Numbered from the stretch's first letter, positions 23,111 through 35,485 are shown. The stretch is DNA of 64,000 bases from Quercus robur (GCF_932294415.1 NC_065535.1:12308282-12372281); one strand, 5' to 3'. Program-made: numbers and translations. The notes: generated from the letters alone by a model not told the origin.

Positions 23111-26100
23111 GAAATTTCAAATCCTATGGACAATGGCCTATCCTGCCGACTACTAAACGATTAGGTTTTAAAATTATTTACTTCTATTAAAGGGAAATTA
23201 GATGGTCTTATAGAGTCAATCCAATCAAGCAGTAGGGTAGATGTTTTGTTTTGATTCATGGAGGACGTTCCACCAGAAAAATTGAAATACTTAATGAACT
23301 TTGGACCCACATTTTGAATGTGATATATTGAATTAGGATTTCTTTTATTATTATTTTTGAAAGAGTTTCAACCTATGACATTCACTCCTAATGATAGCTA
23401 TTTATTATCAGACTAAGACCACAATCGATTTTTATTATTATTATTATTATTATTATTTATGAAACCAGATCATGCCAAGTAGACATCACGAATTATTATC
23501 CAAAGTGAATCAAACTTGGACTGCCCATCGTAATCATTATCCAAAGTGAGTCAAACTTGGACTGCCCATTGTAGTAACTAATAAAGTAATATAAGTACAT
23601 AATATACAAAATAATAATAAAATTTTACTGACTAATTCTTTAAGGGCCTATATTAGTAAATCATTAAAAAAAAATATATGAAAAATTGAATAAGTAACTA
23701 ACTGATTTGACAGTTTTTTCAATTTTTCATAAAAAGTTACTTAGAATAGATGGCATACATTAACCGGACTCATAATAATAAACGAGTCAACTATATAAAC
23801 AACGTAGAGCTAAGCTCAAGCAAGTAATCACCAGAAAACAATCAACTTCATCATACTCGCTTCTCAAAAAAACTTCATCATACTCAATTATACGAGTAGA
23901 AGCATAGTTTGCTCAAATTCAATATTTATAATTATTATTTATTTATAAATAATAAAAGAGTCCAAATTTGGTAAGAATTGGTGTAAAATTCATATTTTAC
24001 ACAATCTAATAAGATATTGTCAAATCATTTTTTACTTAAAACTCAATACATCCTATCACACATAATAATATCTAAATAAACTCACGATTAATTAAGTTGA
24101 ATTTTCAATTGGATATTAGAATTGATTGAGTGTAGTTGTGCCTATTCTTTAATATGTAATATAATAATGTGGCATGTTGAGATTAAAGGTGTAAAACTTG
24201 GGTTTTACTATCTTTATAGAATTTAATCTCAAAAAAAAAAAATCAATAATAATAAATTTTTTTTTTTAACTTAAATCAATTAAAGACGAATCATACAGAT
24301 CATATAATCTAGATTTAACACTAAAAGGAAGACTTTGTCTCAAATTTTAACAACTCAATTTCATGTTTAATTATCCTAGCAGAGTGGGGGGGAGGATGTG
24401 GGCTTTAAACCAGAGATATTATTAGACACCGGAATATTATTTTCAATAGATTATCACTTAAACCCTAATTTATTGTTTTAAACTTTAATCAATATATATA
24501 GATCGGACAAAGGTGCACTTATAGAATTGCGCCCAATTTACATTAATGGAAAAATTACCACTTTGTTTGTTTGCATTGGAGTTAGCAAGTGTGAGATTAA
24601 CAAAAATTAATTAAAATACTACTTGAGTATTACATTCTTCAACGTTTTAAGAATTGATATGGCTGCATAATATCATGTATAACTGTATAAGAAATTATTC
24701 ACTTTTATAGGAGAAGTCCTTCCTCCTCTCATAAGGGACATGGGCCTTATCTTGGGTTGCACATCGAGGCTCATAATCCCTTGTGAGTGGAGAAAGGACT
24801 CTTCCTATATATAGGAGTGAATAAATTTACGAATGATAATCTAGGAGAATCATTCTTACATCAGCTCTCAGCAAAACAAATTAGGCTGAGATGTTATGGG
24901 CTTGTATTCTGCTAGCCTAATTGGTGGAGAATTATTTACCCACCGTCAATATATGGAATACACATTGTGATTTTTTAAAATCTTTTTAATAGATATAATT
25001 AGAGTTAAAGTTAGCTAAGAGGCTAAAAGCATTATATTTGTTGTTTTTTTATGATATGTGTAAATCTGTGTAAAACAGTAAGTGTATAATAAACACTACT
25101 CTTTTCCAAATAACACGGTAAAATTGGCATTAAAATATAGTTAAAATGTAATTTGTATCCTCTAAGTTTAGTTAAAATTCATTTCAGTCTTCTAACTTTA
25201 CTTTTATTCAATTGAGTCATTTAAATTTTAAATTTATTCAATTCAGACTTTCGGTACAATTTTGTAAAAATAATTGCCCCCAAAAATATTTATTGGTGTC
25301 ATGCCCATTTGACCCTTCATTAATTTTTTCTAAATATATCTTATCTTTAAAGAAAGAGAAAACACAATATCAACAATACAAAAAGCAGCAGAGCTGCAAA
25401 CAAATAGTGAAAAACCAAAGCTCAGCAACAAGCCAGCTTTAGCTAGGACCACCACCTAAATTTTCTCAAAAACAGAAAAAAGGAATTCTCTTCCTTTAGC
25501 CACGCAAAACTCTATTTTTAAGTGTATTTTTCACAGGATACGGTTTGTGTTCAATGAACTAATATATTGAATATGTTAGAATGCGGAGGATACATGTCCA
25601 GTTTTGGACATATGTTTGTATCTTATGTGTCCAGTGCACAACCCCAACCATTTTTTACATTCTTACATGAGGATGGTCTAATCTATTATTTTGGCTGGCT
25701 CACAGTTTAACCAATATGACAATATCACGGCCTCGATCAGCTCTAAATCTTCCAGCATGAATTCAAATGTTTTTGTTATCGATTTTATCATTGACTGGTA
25801 GTTTATTCATTCGTTGAGTCTTCTGGAACTATTTCCCTAACACCAAACCAAAGTTACCAAATGAGAGAGAGTTGAAAATTCATTATTCATTTAACGTAAA
25901 GGATAAAAAAAAATACTAACAGTCATTTTATTAATAACAAATAACAACCAGTGCCGGCTGAACAGTGGGGCAAGAAATGCAGTCGCCTAAGGCCCCAAGT
26001 AAAAAAAAGGCCCCCAAATTTTAACCAATAAGGTTATTTATAATCAATAAATAAAATAATTTTTTTTTACCAGATGAAAAACAAATAAAAAATAAAGAAA

Positions 26101-26218
26101 AATGCAACGTCTACAAAATTTTTTACAACACTTTTACAATTATGCTAAGTAGTAGGTTGTTACAACCTGTTATTGATGGCAAAAAAATAATTATAGTGAT
26201 ATTTTCAAAGAGAGAGAG

Positions 26219-26251
<33 letters not shown>

Positions 26252-26332
26252 AACTTAAAATCTAGGATTTGTTGTAAAAAAATATTGTGAATGTTGTACT
26301 TCTAAAAAATATAAGAATAATAAAAAGAGTTT

Positions 26333-27088
26333 TGTGGGGTCCAATAATTTATGGGTCCGGCCCACACGCTTATAGGAAGCCCACAGGTTTTAAACTGAAG
26401 GAGGCCAGGGCCCAAGCTCGAAACTAGGAAACATAGAAATAGCCCGAAGACATAGCCGAGGACGGTTTCGTCCTCGGCAAGCCCAAAATCTCAGGGGTAG
26501 GAGTGAAACACGAGTACGCTAGAAAGATCAGAAAATATCCTAGGGAAGTTGTCTTTAATACCCTTCCCTGACATGACACTGCCCCTAACAGAGCCAGGAT
26601 CTTAGGCTTTATGGATCATCTACAGCAATTTTTGGACTAGACTGATGGGACAGATATCTGCCCAGGAGAGATCGACCCTACACGTGGACGAAGGACAACG
26701 AACGTAGGCTAGTATAAAAGAGAATGTTATGTGACCAAAGGGAGGACTCCCAGGGAGCTCCTGAAAAAGAACTTGATGAAAGAGAATGTCTGAAGAATAT
26801 ACGCCGGACATCGCCTAAAAAACCCGCCAACGGGCAATCGGGGACAACACCACCGCTCCTCGGACAGTGTCCGAGGAGCCAGTCCCTCCTCAATACAAGA
26901 CCGCAGGGCCTGAATATCCAGCCCAAAGCTTTATCTCATGTTGGTTCATCTAAAGTCCGGCCCAAAATGCCATCTTGTGATCCAACGCTGGCTTTTTAAC
27001 CCCACTCTCTACAAATATTATTGTGAGGGACTTTCCGTGTGCGAGCCCAACATCGTCGCTGGGCCGTTACAGATTTTGTGTCCTTACA
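26333..27088 (+). repeat. 5' LTR
   Basis: TG...CA ends. A TATA-like TATAAAA lies at 26713-26719. A perfect hairpin with 10-bp arms (CTCCTCGGAC at 26856-26865, GTCCGAGGAG at 26869-26878) lies downstream of it, probably within the transcribed part of the LTR. Confidence 0.93.
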
Positions 27089-27316
27089 ATTGGCGCCGTC
27101 TGTGAGAAAGCTTGCGCGTTGGCGTAAGAGGTGTTTGAGTCAACTCTCTAGCCAGCTGAGGTTTGTGGGATTCCCTCCGTCCCCGGCGACATGCCGTCGT
27201 TGCTCCGACCCGAATTTCTGCTAGGGGCTACGCCCTGCAGTGTCAACAGCGCGGACAGCTCTAGGGGCTCCCGGCTTCAGGCCAAATCCCCCCCCGCCAT
27301 GGTCTAGGGGCTGATC

Positions 27317-28300
27317 TCTTACAAGTAATGGACAGAACCAAGGCCTTGCATGGTCCTCGGACCCAAGCCTGTGGGGAAACCAAGTACAAAAAAGATATCT
27401 TACAAGTAATGGACAGAACCAAGGCCTTGCATGGTCCTCGGACCCAAGCCTGTGGGGAAACCAAGTACAAAAAAGATATCTTACAAGTAATGGACAGAAC
27501 CAAGGCCTTGCATGGTCCTCGGACCCAAGCCTGTGGGGAAACCAAGTACAAAAAAGATATCTTACAAGTAATGGACAGAACCAAGGCCTTGCATGGTCCT
27601 CGGACCCAAGCCTGTGGGGAAACCAAGTACAAAAAAGATATCTTACAAGTAATGGACAGAACCAAGGCCTTGCATGGTCCTCGGACCCAAGCCTGTGGGG
27701 AAACCAAGTACAAAAAAGATATCTTACAAGTAATGGACAGAACCAAGGCCTTGCATGGTCCTCAGACCCAAGCCTGTGGGGAAACCAAGTACAAAAAAGA
27801 TATCTTACAAGTAATGGACAGAACCAAGGCCTTGCATGGTCCTCGGACCCAAGCCTGTGGGGAAACCAAGTACAAAAAAGATATCTTACAAGTAATGGAC
27901 AGAACCAAGGCCTTGCATGGTCCTCGGACCCAAGCCTGTGGGGAAACCAAGTACAAAAAAGATATCTTACAAGTAATGGACAGAACCAAGGCCTTGCATG
28001 GTCCTCGGACCCAAGCCTGTGGGGAAACCAAGTACAAAAAAGATATCTTACAAGTAATGGACAGAACCAAGGCCTTGCATGGTCCTCGGACCCAAGCCTC
28101 TGGGGAAACCAAGTACAAAAAAGATATCTTACAAGTAATGGACAGAACCAAGGCCTTGCATGGTCCTCGGACCCAAGCCTCTGGGGAAACCAACTACTTA
28201 AAAAGGATCATACAAGTTTTGGACAGAACCAAGGGCTTGCATGGTCCTCGGACCCAAGCCTCTGGGGAAACCAACTACTTAAAAAGAATCATAGGGGGAA
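27317..28300 (+). repeat. Tandem array A in the retrotransposon: twelve 81-bp units
   Basis: Twelve head-to-tail 81-bp units, the first ten nearly identical and the last two diverged (AACTACTTAAAAAGGATCAT replaces the usual end). The core is TTGCATGGTCCTCGGACCCA. Because 81 is a multiple of three, both strands stay open; the plus frame repeats a 27-residue motif MDRTKALHGPRTQ... 12 times. There is no domain similarity and no independent sign of translation. The homogeneity points to recent expansion or copying slippage. Confidence 0.95.
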
Positions 28301-28900
28301 ACCAACTACACAAAAGCGCCATTGGAGCTCCCTAACTCACAGTCGACTGCTCGGATGGATTATTTATAAATCATCAGCCTTGGACGACATTCACACGCTT
28401 ATCACGGAGTGTCCAACGGATATCCCGGTTAGTTTCTTAAGTTTGATTCATTACAAATTATCGGTATGATGCTTGATAGTGCTGACAGATGAGATTCGAT
28501 TAGATTATGCTTCAAAGTAGCTTTATCACAAATATTCTCAAAGCAACACATGCATAGGGCACATTCGTTCACAAAGTTGTGTGGCCCACTAGATTAACGC
28601 TTAAAACATGTAAATCAATTTCCATTTTTATTATGATGAAGAAATAGTACAGTGTACAAACGAAAAGCTGGAATTAGCCTACATCAGAGCTTACTACATA
28701 AGCAAGAAAAAGAAAAATACAAGAAAGCTGGAGAAAGCCGAGGAGGTATGTCGGAGGAAAGGTTGGCTACAGCTCCGAGACCTTATTCTTCCCCCGCACC
28801 CTTACCTGCCCATAACTCAGGCAGCCAAAAAGACCCAACTTGAACCTGACACCGTTGAAGAAAAGGTGCAGGGAGTTGAAGGTGATGGGGCTTTCTCTAA

Positions 28901-29400
28901 ATATACACCTGCCGCAAAGCAGAGGCGCTGATGGAGGAAAACCCTTCTTCTGCCATACCAAAGTGTTGGCATGAACAGAGCCTGCTTCGGATTTTGGCTA
29001 AAAGAGGGAGAGACGTCGTTCTCCCTCGGTGGAGATGGAATACTCTCCTGAACTTGTGCTTCCTGCGCCCGTACCTTACTGTTATAAGCTTCATGAAGGC
29101 ACGGCGCTTCTGCGGCGAAGACACTTCCTTCTTCCCAACCCTCACTTTCAACATGTTATGCAAAAAAAAGAGAACTCCGGATATGGAAACGTGATGTGGG
29201 AGAAAACTAAAAGACTGGGCGTATACATAAAGCAACCCTTTCTCCCTCCTATTTATTTGAAAAGACAAGATAGTGGCAGTCAACTCACGCGGCGTCCCAA
29301 GGAGCGCTACAGACAAAGTGGTCTTGGCTCAACTTCCAACGTCAACTGCAGCCAAAAGACTGAGGGAGCCTCGTAAAGGCGCGCCTCGATCTTTGGGGCG
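28901..29400 (-). other. Retrotransposon interior with antisense ORF, copy 1
   Basis: The minus-strand ORF 29316-28897 contains LLAKIRSR. The same octapeptide occurs in the minus ORF 31028-30690, and the surrounding DNA (CCTGCTTCGGATTTTGGCTA) is shared. These are two diverged copies of one interior module. No known protein family is recognised; it may not be coding. Confidence 0.4.
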
Positions 29401-29554
29401 TCAGAAAAGTACTGCATGGCCAGAGGTTGCAGAAATATCTCTTAATACGCGGGCTCATTGGATTCGCGACCCAGGCCCGCTTTGCGTGAAGGCCCACGGA
29501 CACATTGTGTGGCACCTCGGGAAATACTCAATGAAAGGGAAAATCCGAACTCGA

Positions 29555-29943
29555 GGTCTTGGACAGAACCTAAGGCTTGCATGGTCCTCGGACTCAAGCT
29601 AAAAGGGGAAACCAAGTACTAATGCAGACATTGGTCTTGGACAGAACCTAAGGCTTGCATGGTCCTCGGACTCAAGCTAAAAGGGAAAACCAAGTACTAA
29701 GGCAGACATTGGTCTTAGACAGAACCTAAGGCTTGCATGGTCCTCGGACTCAAGCTAAAAGGGAAAACCAAGTACTAAGGCAGACATTGGTCTTGGACAG
29801 AACCTAAGGCTTGCATGGTCCTCGGACTCAAGTTAAAAGGGAAACCAAGTACTAATGCAGACATCGGTCTCGGACAGAACCTAAGGCTTGCATGGTCCTC
29901 GGACTCAAGCTAAAAAGGGAAAACCTAGTACCGATAAAGACCC
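29555..29943 (+). repeat. Tandem array B in the retrotransposon: five 77-78-bp units
   Basis: Units start at 29555, 29633, 29711, 29789 and 29866. The core GCTTGCATGGTCCTCGGACT is closely related to the core of array A, so both arrays derive from one ancestral repeat with different spacers. A degraded extra copy follows to about 30050. Confidence 0.9.
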
Positions 29944-30689
29944 AAGTCTCGGACTCAAGCCTAAAGGGAAAAAGTCAAGTACATAGGATAAAACGCATAA
30001 GTCTAGAACAAAACCCAGGTTTTACAAAGTCCTCGGACTCAGGCTCATTGGGAGATCAACTGCCCGAATGAAGAAATTTCTCGGCTTCAATACTGGAAAG
30101 GGTTAAGTCTCGCGTATCATGAAAACAGCAGAACAACCTAATGATCGTCAACCAAAAGAGGCCATTCATCCGGTGGGTAACACGTCCTCGGATAGCTACT
30201 TCTTACATCTTATCGAAGCATTTAATACACATCACGGCCAATTTTAAGATAAGTCTCATTCCTTACTGGTCGGATTGCCATGTTGAATAATATTTTTGTT
30301 AGAGTTATCGTGACATCTTTTTAGGAACGATTACTTTGGCCTTAGTTATTATTGATTCAAATGCTATACTACTGTGCCGAACAGCGCTTTCACATTTGTT
30401 AAAATATATAGACAAGACATACGAAATAGAGTAACAATCACTTTTATTAATATGAAAAACTGTTACAACATACAAGGAAGGGCTTAAACAAGCCTATACA
30501 AAAAAAAATTTGAGCTGCTAAAACAGTAACAACATCCGTAACACAAATAAGTAAACCATCAAGTGTCTTCTGAACTCGTCTTCAAAGTCTCTCTGAAATC
30601 TATGCCTCAGAACTGTTCATATCAGGAGAAGATCCTTATACAAAAATAATGAAGGAGAAGGAAGAAGAATTAGAAGACATGGAAGCACT

Positions 30690-31437
30690 TCAGCAAGCTC
30701 TTGTCACTGAAAAATGCAAGGGAAAAAGAAGATGGAGGACATGAGCGGGAAGGAGGAGAAGAAGAGGGAAGCAATGAAAAGAAAGTAAAATGAGCAAAAG
30801 AGGGAGAAGGGGAGCCATATTAGGTATGCTCATGAGAGAGCGGATGGAGATGACAAGGGAGGTTTTCGACTCAGTCACACCAGAAATGGGGTGTGACGAG
30901 TCCCTGCTTCGGATTTTGGCTAAAAGAATGGGGAGGCAAATCTTAAGCCTCCGCCATCCATGCCCCGACCGAGCCATCTCAAGTTTTATCAGGACATGGT
31001 ATTTCTGGGAAAAGAAGGATCTGTTCATGGTGGATTACTATGAGAGAGGTATTATGGAATAGGGAGTAACCGGATGGAGGAAGTGGATTCTGAGAGGAAC
31101 GAGAGGGATTCAGATATGAGAGTGTCACCCTCACTCTTCTCTCTTTATATAGGGAACGAAGAAGGGGGTACGCGACGCACTCAGATCCCCAGGGGAATCC
31201 AGAGTATCGCGCGCCGCTTCGTCCTCCCACATCATCAGAAACCGTCACATCTGGGAAGCCTCGTAAATGGGAAGGCATTAAAGACACGCTGCAGATAATC
31301 ACGCAGTATAACGGCAACGTGCGTAAATCCAGGAAAAACGCCTCGTAGACCGGTGCGTTCCTTGTGGAGGGGAAGAGTCGCCAGAATTGATCAAGATCCG
31401 AAGAAAGTGAACGGCAATAAGGGCTTGACATCATCAA
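30690..31437 (-). other. Retrotransposon interior with antisense ORFs, copy 2
   Basis: Minus-strand ORFs 31028-30690 and 31437-30979 overlap here. A minus-strand TATA-like CCTATATAAAGAGAG lies near 31140-31155, upstream of the first ORF. It shares the LLAKIRSR module with copy 1 at 28901. No known domain is recognised. Confidence 0.35.
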
Positions 31438-31487
31438 AATCCACCTGTCCTACCATGATGTCGGACAGCAGGATTTTGAGGGGCTAA

Positions 31488-32243
31488 TGTGGGGTCCAAT
31501 AATTTATGGGTCCGGCCCACACGCTTATAGGAAGCCCACAGGTTTTAAACTGAAGGAGGCCAGGGCCCAAGCTCGAAACTAGGAAACATAGAAATAGCCC
31601 GAAGACATAGCCGAGGACGGTTTCGTCCTCGGCAGGCCCAAAATCTCAGGGGTAGGAGTGAAACACGAGTACGCTAGAAAGATCAGAAAATATCCTGGGG
31701 AAGTTGTCTTTAATACCCTTCCCTGACATGACACTGCCCCTAACAGAGCCGGGATCTTAGGCTTTATGGATCATCTACAGCAATTTTTGGACTAGACTGA
31801 TGGGACAGATATCTGCCCAGGAGAGATCGACCCTACACGTGGACGAAGGACAACGAACGTAGGCTAGTATAAAAGAGAATGTTATGTGACCAAAGGGAGG
31901 ACTCCCAGGGAGCTCCTGAAAAAGAACTTGATGAAAGAGAATGTCTGAAGAATATACGCCGGACATCGCCTAAAAAACCCGCCAACGGGCAATCGGGGAC
32001 AACACCACCGCTCCTCGGACAATGTCCGAGGAGCCAGTCCCTCCTCAATACAAGACCGCAGGGCCTGAATATCCAGCCCAAAGCTTTATCTCATGTTGGT
32101 TCATCTAAAGTCCGGCTCAAAATGCCATCCTGTGATCCAACGCTGGCTTTTTAACCCCACTCTCTACAAATATTATTGTGAGGGATTTTCCGTGTGCGAG
32201 CCCAACATCGTCGCTGGGCCGTTACAGATTTTGTGTCCTTACA
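31488..32243 (+). repeat. 3' LTR
   Basis: The same length as the 5' LTR and about 99% identical. It keeps the 10-bp-arm hairpin (32011-32033), with one change in the loop only. Confidence 0.93.
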
Positions 32244-32687
32244 AGTTTAATTAGCAAACTTTTACTAGTTCTCATCTAAGTTCACCACTAATACCATTTT
32301 TTTACTTACTATTATCAATCTACCATATCAACAAGTATAAAAAATTTTGTCAAATTTTTTTTGTTTATAAAATTTCTAAAAAAAGAAAAATTTCTATATA
32401 ATTTTTGTTAATTAATAGTAATTTTGCATATAAAACAAGATAATCAATTTTCGCAGCCCTCAAATATATTAATCCGCCCCTAATAACAACTATGATGGTT
32501 ATTCAACTCAATTACAAGTTACAACAACTCTTTTTTCATAAAAGAGAAAATAATAAAATCATTCTTTTAATAGCTTTTATACAAAGTGATATGCATCTAT
32601 TTAGTACGCAAATTTATTTTCTAAGACACTTCTCATCCATTCTTCTCTTATAAGACTAACGCATGCAACCAAGTCTGAGACAGATTT

Positions 32688-33230
32688 TCAAGGGCACTTG
32701 AGTTGGCCACCACGGGTGATCATGGTAGCGTAGCAGGGGCATACATCACGGTTGCCGGAAGTTCCCGGAGGAACGCAGCTGCATCGAGCACAGCAAGTCC
32801 CACATGCCCTCTTGCACAGGTTCGGCCTAGACGATAACTGACACCTCGCACTACATGCTGCTCCACAATCTGAAAAGTAGAACATATAATTCAAAACCTT
32901 AATTAGCCAACTATTATTATTCGATCAAACTGTATCATATATGTAACATATATAGTGATGGAAGAAGATAAAACTCACCTATTTTTTTACTGGGAGAACC
33001 CGTTGTTGCATCTGCGTTCACCTGCATAACTCAACAACAATTATCGTGTTAGAAAGAAAGTGCTTGCTAGGCTTTAATGCTTATTTTAGAAAACAATAGG
33101 AAGAGGAAAGAGACTATATGAGGTCTTAGATGATTGCTAAAATTAAGTTTACCGTCTGATCAGCTTCAACAAGATGGATAACGAGAATAGAAATGAGAAA
33201 AGAAGCAATTAAAGCCTTTGGGATGGCCAT
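32688..33230 (-). CDS. GASA: GASA/snakin-2-type cysteine-rich peptide, gene 3
   Basis: Three minus-strand exons at 33230-33153, 33021-32979 and 32869-32688, introns 131 and 109 bp, GT-AG borders, 100 residues. The signal peptide reads MAIPKALIASFLISILVIHL and ends VEA; the proline at position 4 is unique among the four. Exon 1 ends in a threonine codon (ADQT), while the others end in methionine. The spacer is VNADATTGSPSKKI. The mature GASA domain has all 12 cysteines, ends TRGGQLKCP, and matches gene 2. Poly(A)-like signal at 32613-32618. The gene sits about 200 bp from the right end of the hAT/LTR insertion, which therefore lies just downstream of its 3' end. Confidence 0.96.
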
Positions 33231-33341
33231 GGCTGATGACTTGAAGCTAGAGCTACTTTCGTTTCAAAGCTAGTTGAAAATGAAATATTGAAAACCTCAA
33301 ACCTGATGATTTAGTGCGTACAAGTGAGATAAGGATGCTCC

Positions 33342-33349
33342 TATATATA
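33342..33349 (-). promoter_or_regulatory. TATA box of snakin gene 3
   Basis: TATATATA about 112 bp upstream of the start codon, in the conserved context GCTATATATAGGAGCAT, identical to gene 2. Confidence 0.7.
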
Positions 33350-34390
33350 GCAAGCGTATATGTGAGCTAAGCAGCAAGAATTAATAAATAAACAAAAAAA
33401 AAGTAGGTGCATGCAAGCTAGGACGGGACATTCTCAATTGTGATCATATAGTTTGAACGCGGAAGACGAAAAAAAAAGCGTAGTGACTAGGGAGTAGGGA
33501 GGGAACATCTGGTAAGGAAAAGCAATTGAAATCATCTAGAGTAGGCACTTTGGTTGTGTTACTTCTTGGATGGTTTTCACGCACACGTTTTGAGATAACA
33601 CTTCTACGCGAAACTGTTTTACAAATCAATAAAATATATTCTATTCGTCCCATTTTGTTTATTCTTTTTAAAATGTCAAATTTTTTTAAAGAAATATTAT
33701 TTATTGTCTTGTTTATCTTTTAAAAATATATAAGTTTCTAAAACCACCTTTAAATAAATTTATCAAAAAATTGAATTAGTAAATTAATAAGGGTATAATA
33801 GAAATATTAGTAAATTAATGACTTTTACTTTTAAAAACAAGACAATATTTTAAGACATTTCAAAATGAAAAAGATGAAATGAATAGAAATCTTGAAGATA
33901 AAACAATGTTTAATCAGAAAGGCAGAGTCGGAGTAATGTGACTCTTTCCCATTAAGGAAAGCTATTCTATCACGGAAAAAGTTTTTCTCTCTGACCATTT
34001 AAAAAACAATAAGGGCTCAACTGGTCACGTTTAAACAATATAATATAACTTTGACTGCTCAATTAATTATTAAAGTCAACGGATTCAGTATTTCTCTAGA
34101 AAAGAATTCAAAAAAAGAGTAATGTTACATATACAAATTATTTTATAATATTTTTACAAATTATTAATGTGGCAAATTCTTATTAATTTTAATATGAGTC
34201 TACCATTAGCATCCCATTTATGTTTACTAATAATTATTCGAAAATTACTAAAACCACATCAGCCGTTTATAAAAATGTTGGAAATTAGTTTGAGTCTGTA
34301 GAATTACTCTTCAAAAAAAAAAAAGATCGGGAAAGTTCAGATTTAAAGCATAATGCATGTATTTAATGTTCCAAATAAATTAATAAACCA

Positions 34391-34860
34391 CCGTTTGATT
34401 GAGTTGTTAAATAATATATTTTCAATTTTTAAACAATATTACACGTATTTTCATACACTTTTTAATCCACACATATTTCAAAAAAATACAAACAACATTA
34501 CTCAAACTCCTTTACCAAACGGGCCCTAAGATTTTTAAAAAAGAGCATGTGTTTTTTGTTAAATAACACATTTTCAGTTTTTAAACAACATTACACATAT
34601 TTTCATACACTTTTTCACCCACACATATTTCAAAAAAAATACAAACAACATTATTCAAACTCCTCTACCAAACGAGCCCTAAGATTTTTTTTTAAAAAAA
34701 AACATGTGTTATTAGTTAAATAACACATTTTCAGTTTTTAAACAATATTACACATATTTTCATACACTTTTTCATCCACACATATTTCAAAAAAATATAA
34801 ATAATATTACTCAAACTCATCTACCAAACGGACCCTAAGATTTTTAAAAAAGAGCATGTG
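34391..34860. repeat. MITE-derived sequence in three tandem copies (~155 bp)
   Basis: Each copy runs from GTTAAATAA-ACATTTTCA through ACTTTTTCATCCACACATAT to CTACCAAACGGGCCCTAAG and then TTTTTAAAAAAGAGCATGTG, which is host flank. Unit 2 has the flank once (17136-17160) and no MITE. One insertion was therefore duplicated together with its flank. Confidence 0.75.
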
Positions 34861-35151
34861 CAGACATGCTCTTTTTTTTCTTTTTCTTTTTTGAGCTAAT
34901 TACAAAACCAAAATTTATATCACAAAGCTCATGAGACATATACACATTTGTTGCAAAGTACTCTTCGACCTAAAAATCGTGTTTAATTACACTGGGCTCT
35001 AAGATTTTTTTTTTTTAAAATCATTTATACTTGTCTATTAATTAATTTAATTTCGAACAAATTCAACGTGTGTCTAATTCTTATCTTTTTTTTTTCAGTT
35101 CCCCATATATATATATATATATATACCATTTTTTTTAATAAAAAAAGGGGT

Positions 35152-35410
35152 GATTCTTTCTTTCCAGTACCGAGGGAAGTAGGTAGGCGACAAGTTACAA
35201 CCCCAATATTGTCCACACGTGCAGCTAATGAAACAAAATACCTTCTCTTTTTGAGAGGTCGTGACTTGTGAGAGTTTTTCTACTTCCTTCGTAGAAGGCG
35301 ATGGTGATGTGTTCGTATAGAATAAACCTCACTCATATATAGCCACTTAATAAACAGCTGTACAAAGTCGCACCACAGCTGTATTCATCTTCATTCATGC
35401 CACGTCACAA
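35152..35410 (-). other. Unit-conserved promoter-like block (unit 3 copy)
   Basis: Close match to the unit 2 copy: ACAAGTTACAACCCCAATAT, the CCACACGTGCAGCTAATGAA G-box, the CTTCGTAGAAGGCGATGGTG leader-like part, a TATA-like motif at 35336-35341 and the paired CAGCTG motifs. No conserved ORF. Confidence 0.5.
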
Positions 35411-35485
35411 TAAAAATAAATTTAAAAAAAAAAGTAAAAAAAGACATCAATTATAGATGTTTGATAATGATGGCATGTATTACTA

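Larger units (their letters stand above)
15153..25345. repeat. Tandem unit 2 (snakin gene 2 plus flanks)
   Basis: Starts at the TTAAAGAAAGAGAAAACAC marker. It carries snakin gene 2, the upstream block at 17512 and the shared distal region. Insertions absent from at least one sister unit are the Helitron (17963), a probable solo LTR (20491), a solo LTR (21383) and an LTR-like segment (22224). Removing them leaves about 5.7 kb, close to the inferred ancestral unit. The distal stretch 23100-25345 is AT-rich, paralogous to 36870-37500 and 39500-43960, and has no gene. Confidence 0.75.
26333..32243 (+). mobile_element. Complete non-autonomous LTR retrotransposon (5.9 kb)
   Basis: Two 756-bp LTRs (26333-27088 and 31488-32243) flank a 4.4-kb interior. 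AGTTT flanks the whole element (26328-26332, 32244-32248), and the empty site GAGTTTAATTAGCAAA is preserved in the sister hAT copy at 36000-36015. The LTRs differ at seven positions by my alignment (about 99% identity), all transitions, so insertion was recent. A primer-binding-like TTGGCGCCGTCTGTGAG follows the 5' LTR. A purine-rich TTTTGAGGGGCTAA precedes the 3' LTR. No Gag, protease, reverse transcriptase or integrase motifs are seen. The interior holds two tandem arrays and a duplicated antisense-ORF region, so it depends on a partner element. Confidence 0.93.
25949..32482. mobile_element. Non-autonomous hAT element interrupted by an LTR retrotransposon
   Basis: The ends are CAGTGCCGGCTG and ATCCGCCCCTA. 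ATAACAAC (8 bp) flanks both sides (25941-25948, 32483-32490), the hAT-type duplication. The uninterrupted site ATAACAACTATGATTG survives in unit 2 near 15750. Without the nested retrotransposon it is about 618 bp. It matches the second copy at 35646-36237 along its length, including CCTAAGGCCCCAAGTAAAAA and the ACTTTTACTAGTT region. No transposase ORF. Confidence 0.9.

Noticed and set aside
26620..27224. Small ORFs in the LTR, repeated at 31775-32154
   Set aside because: They lie within the LTRs and appear twice only because the LTRs are identical; no known domain.
27317..28300. CRISPR-like array
   Set aside because: The 81-bp units are contiguous with no unique spacers, in a plant retrotransposon.
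27328..28335. 335-residue repetitive ORF and its antisense partners as a protein gene
   Set aside because: Open frames on both strands follow from an 81-bp repeat lacking stops. It lies inside a non-autonomous retrotransposon and has no known domain.
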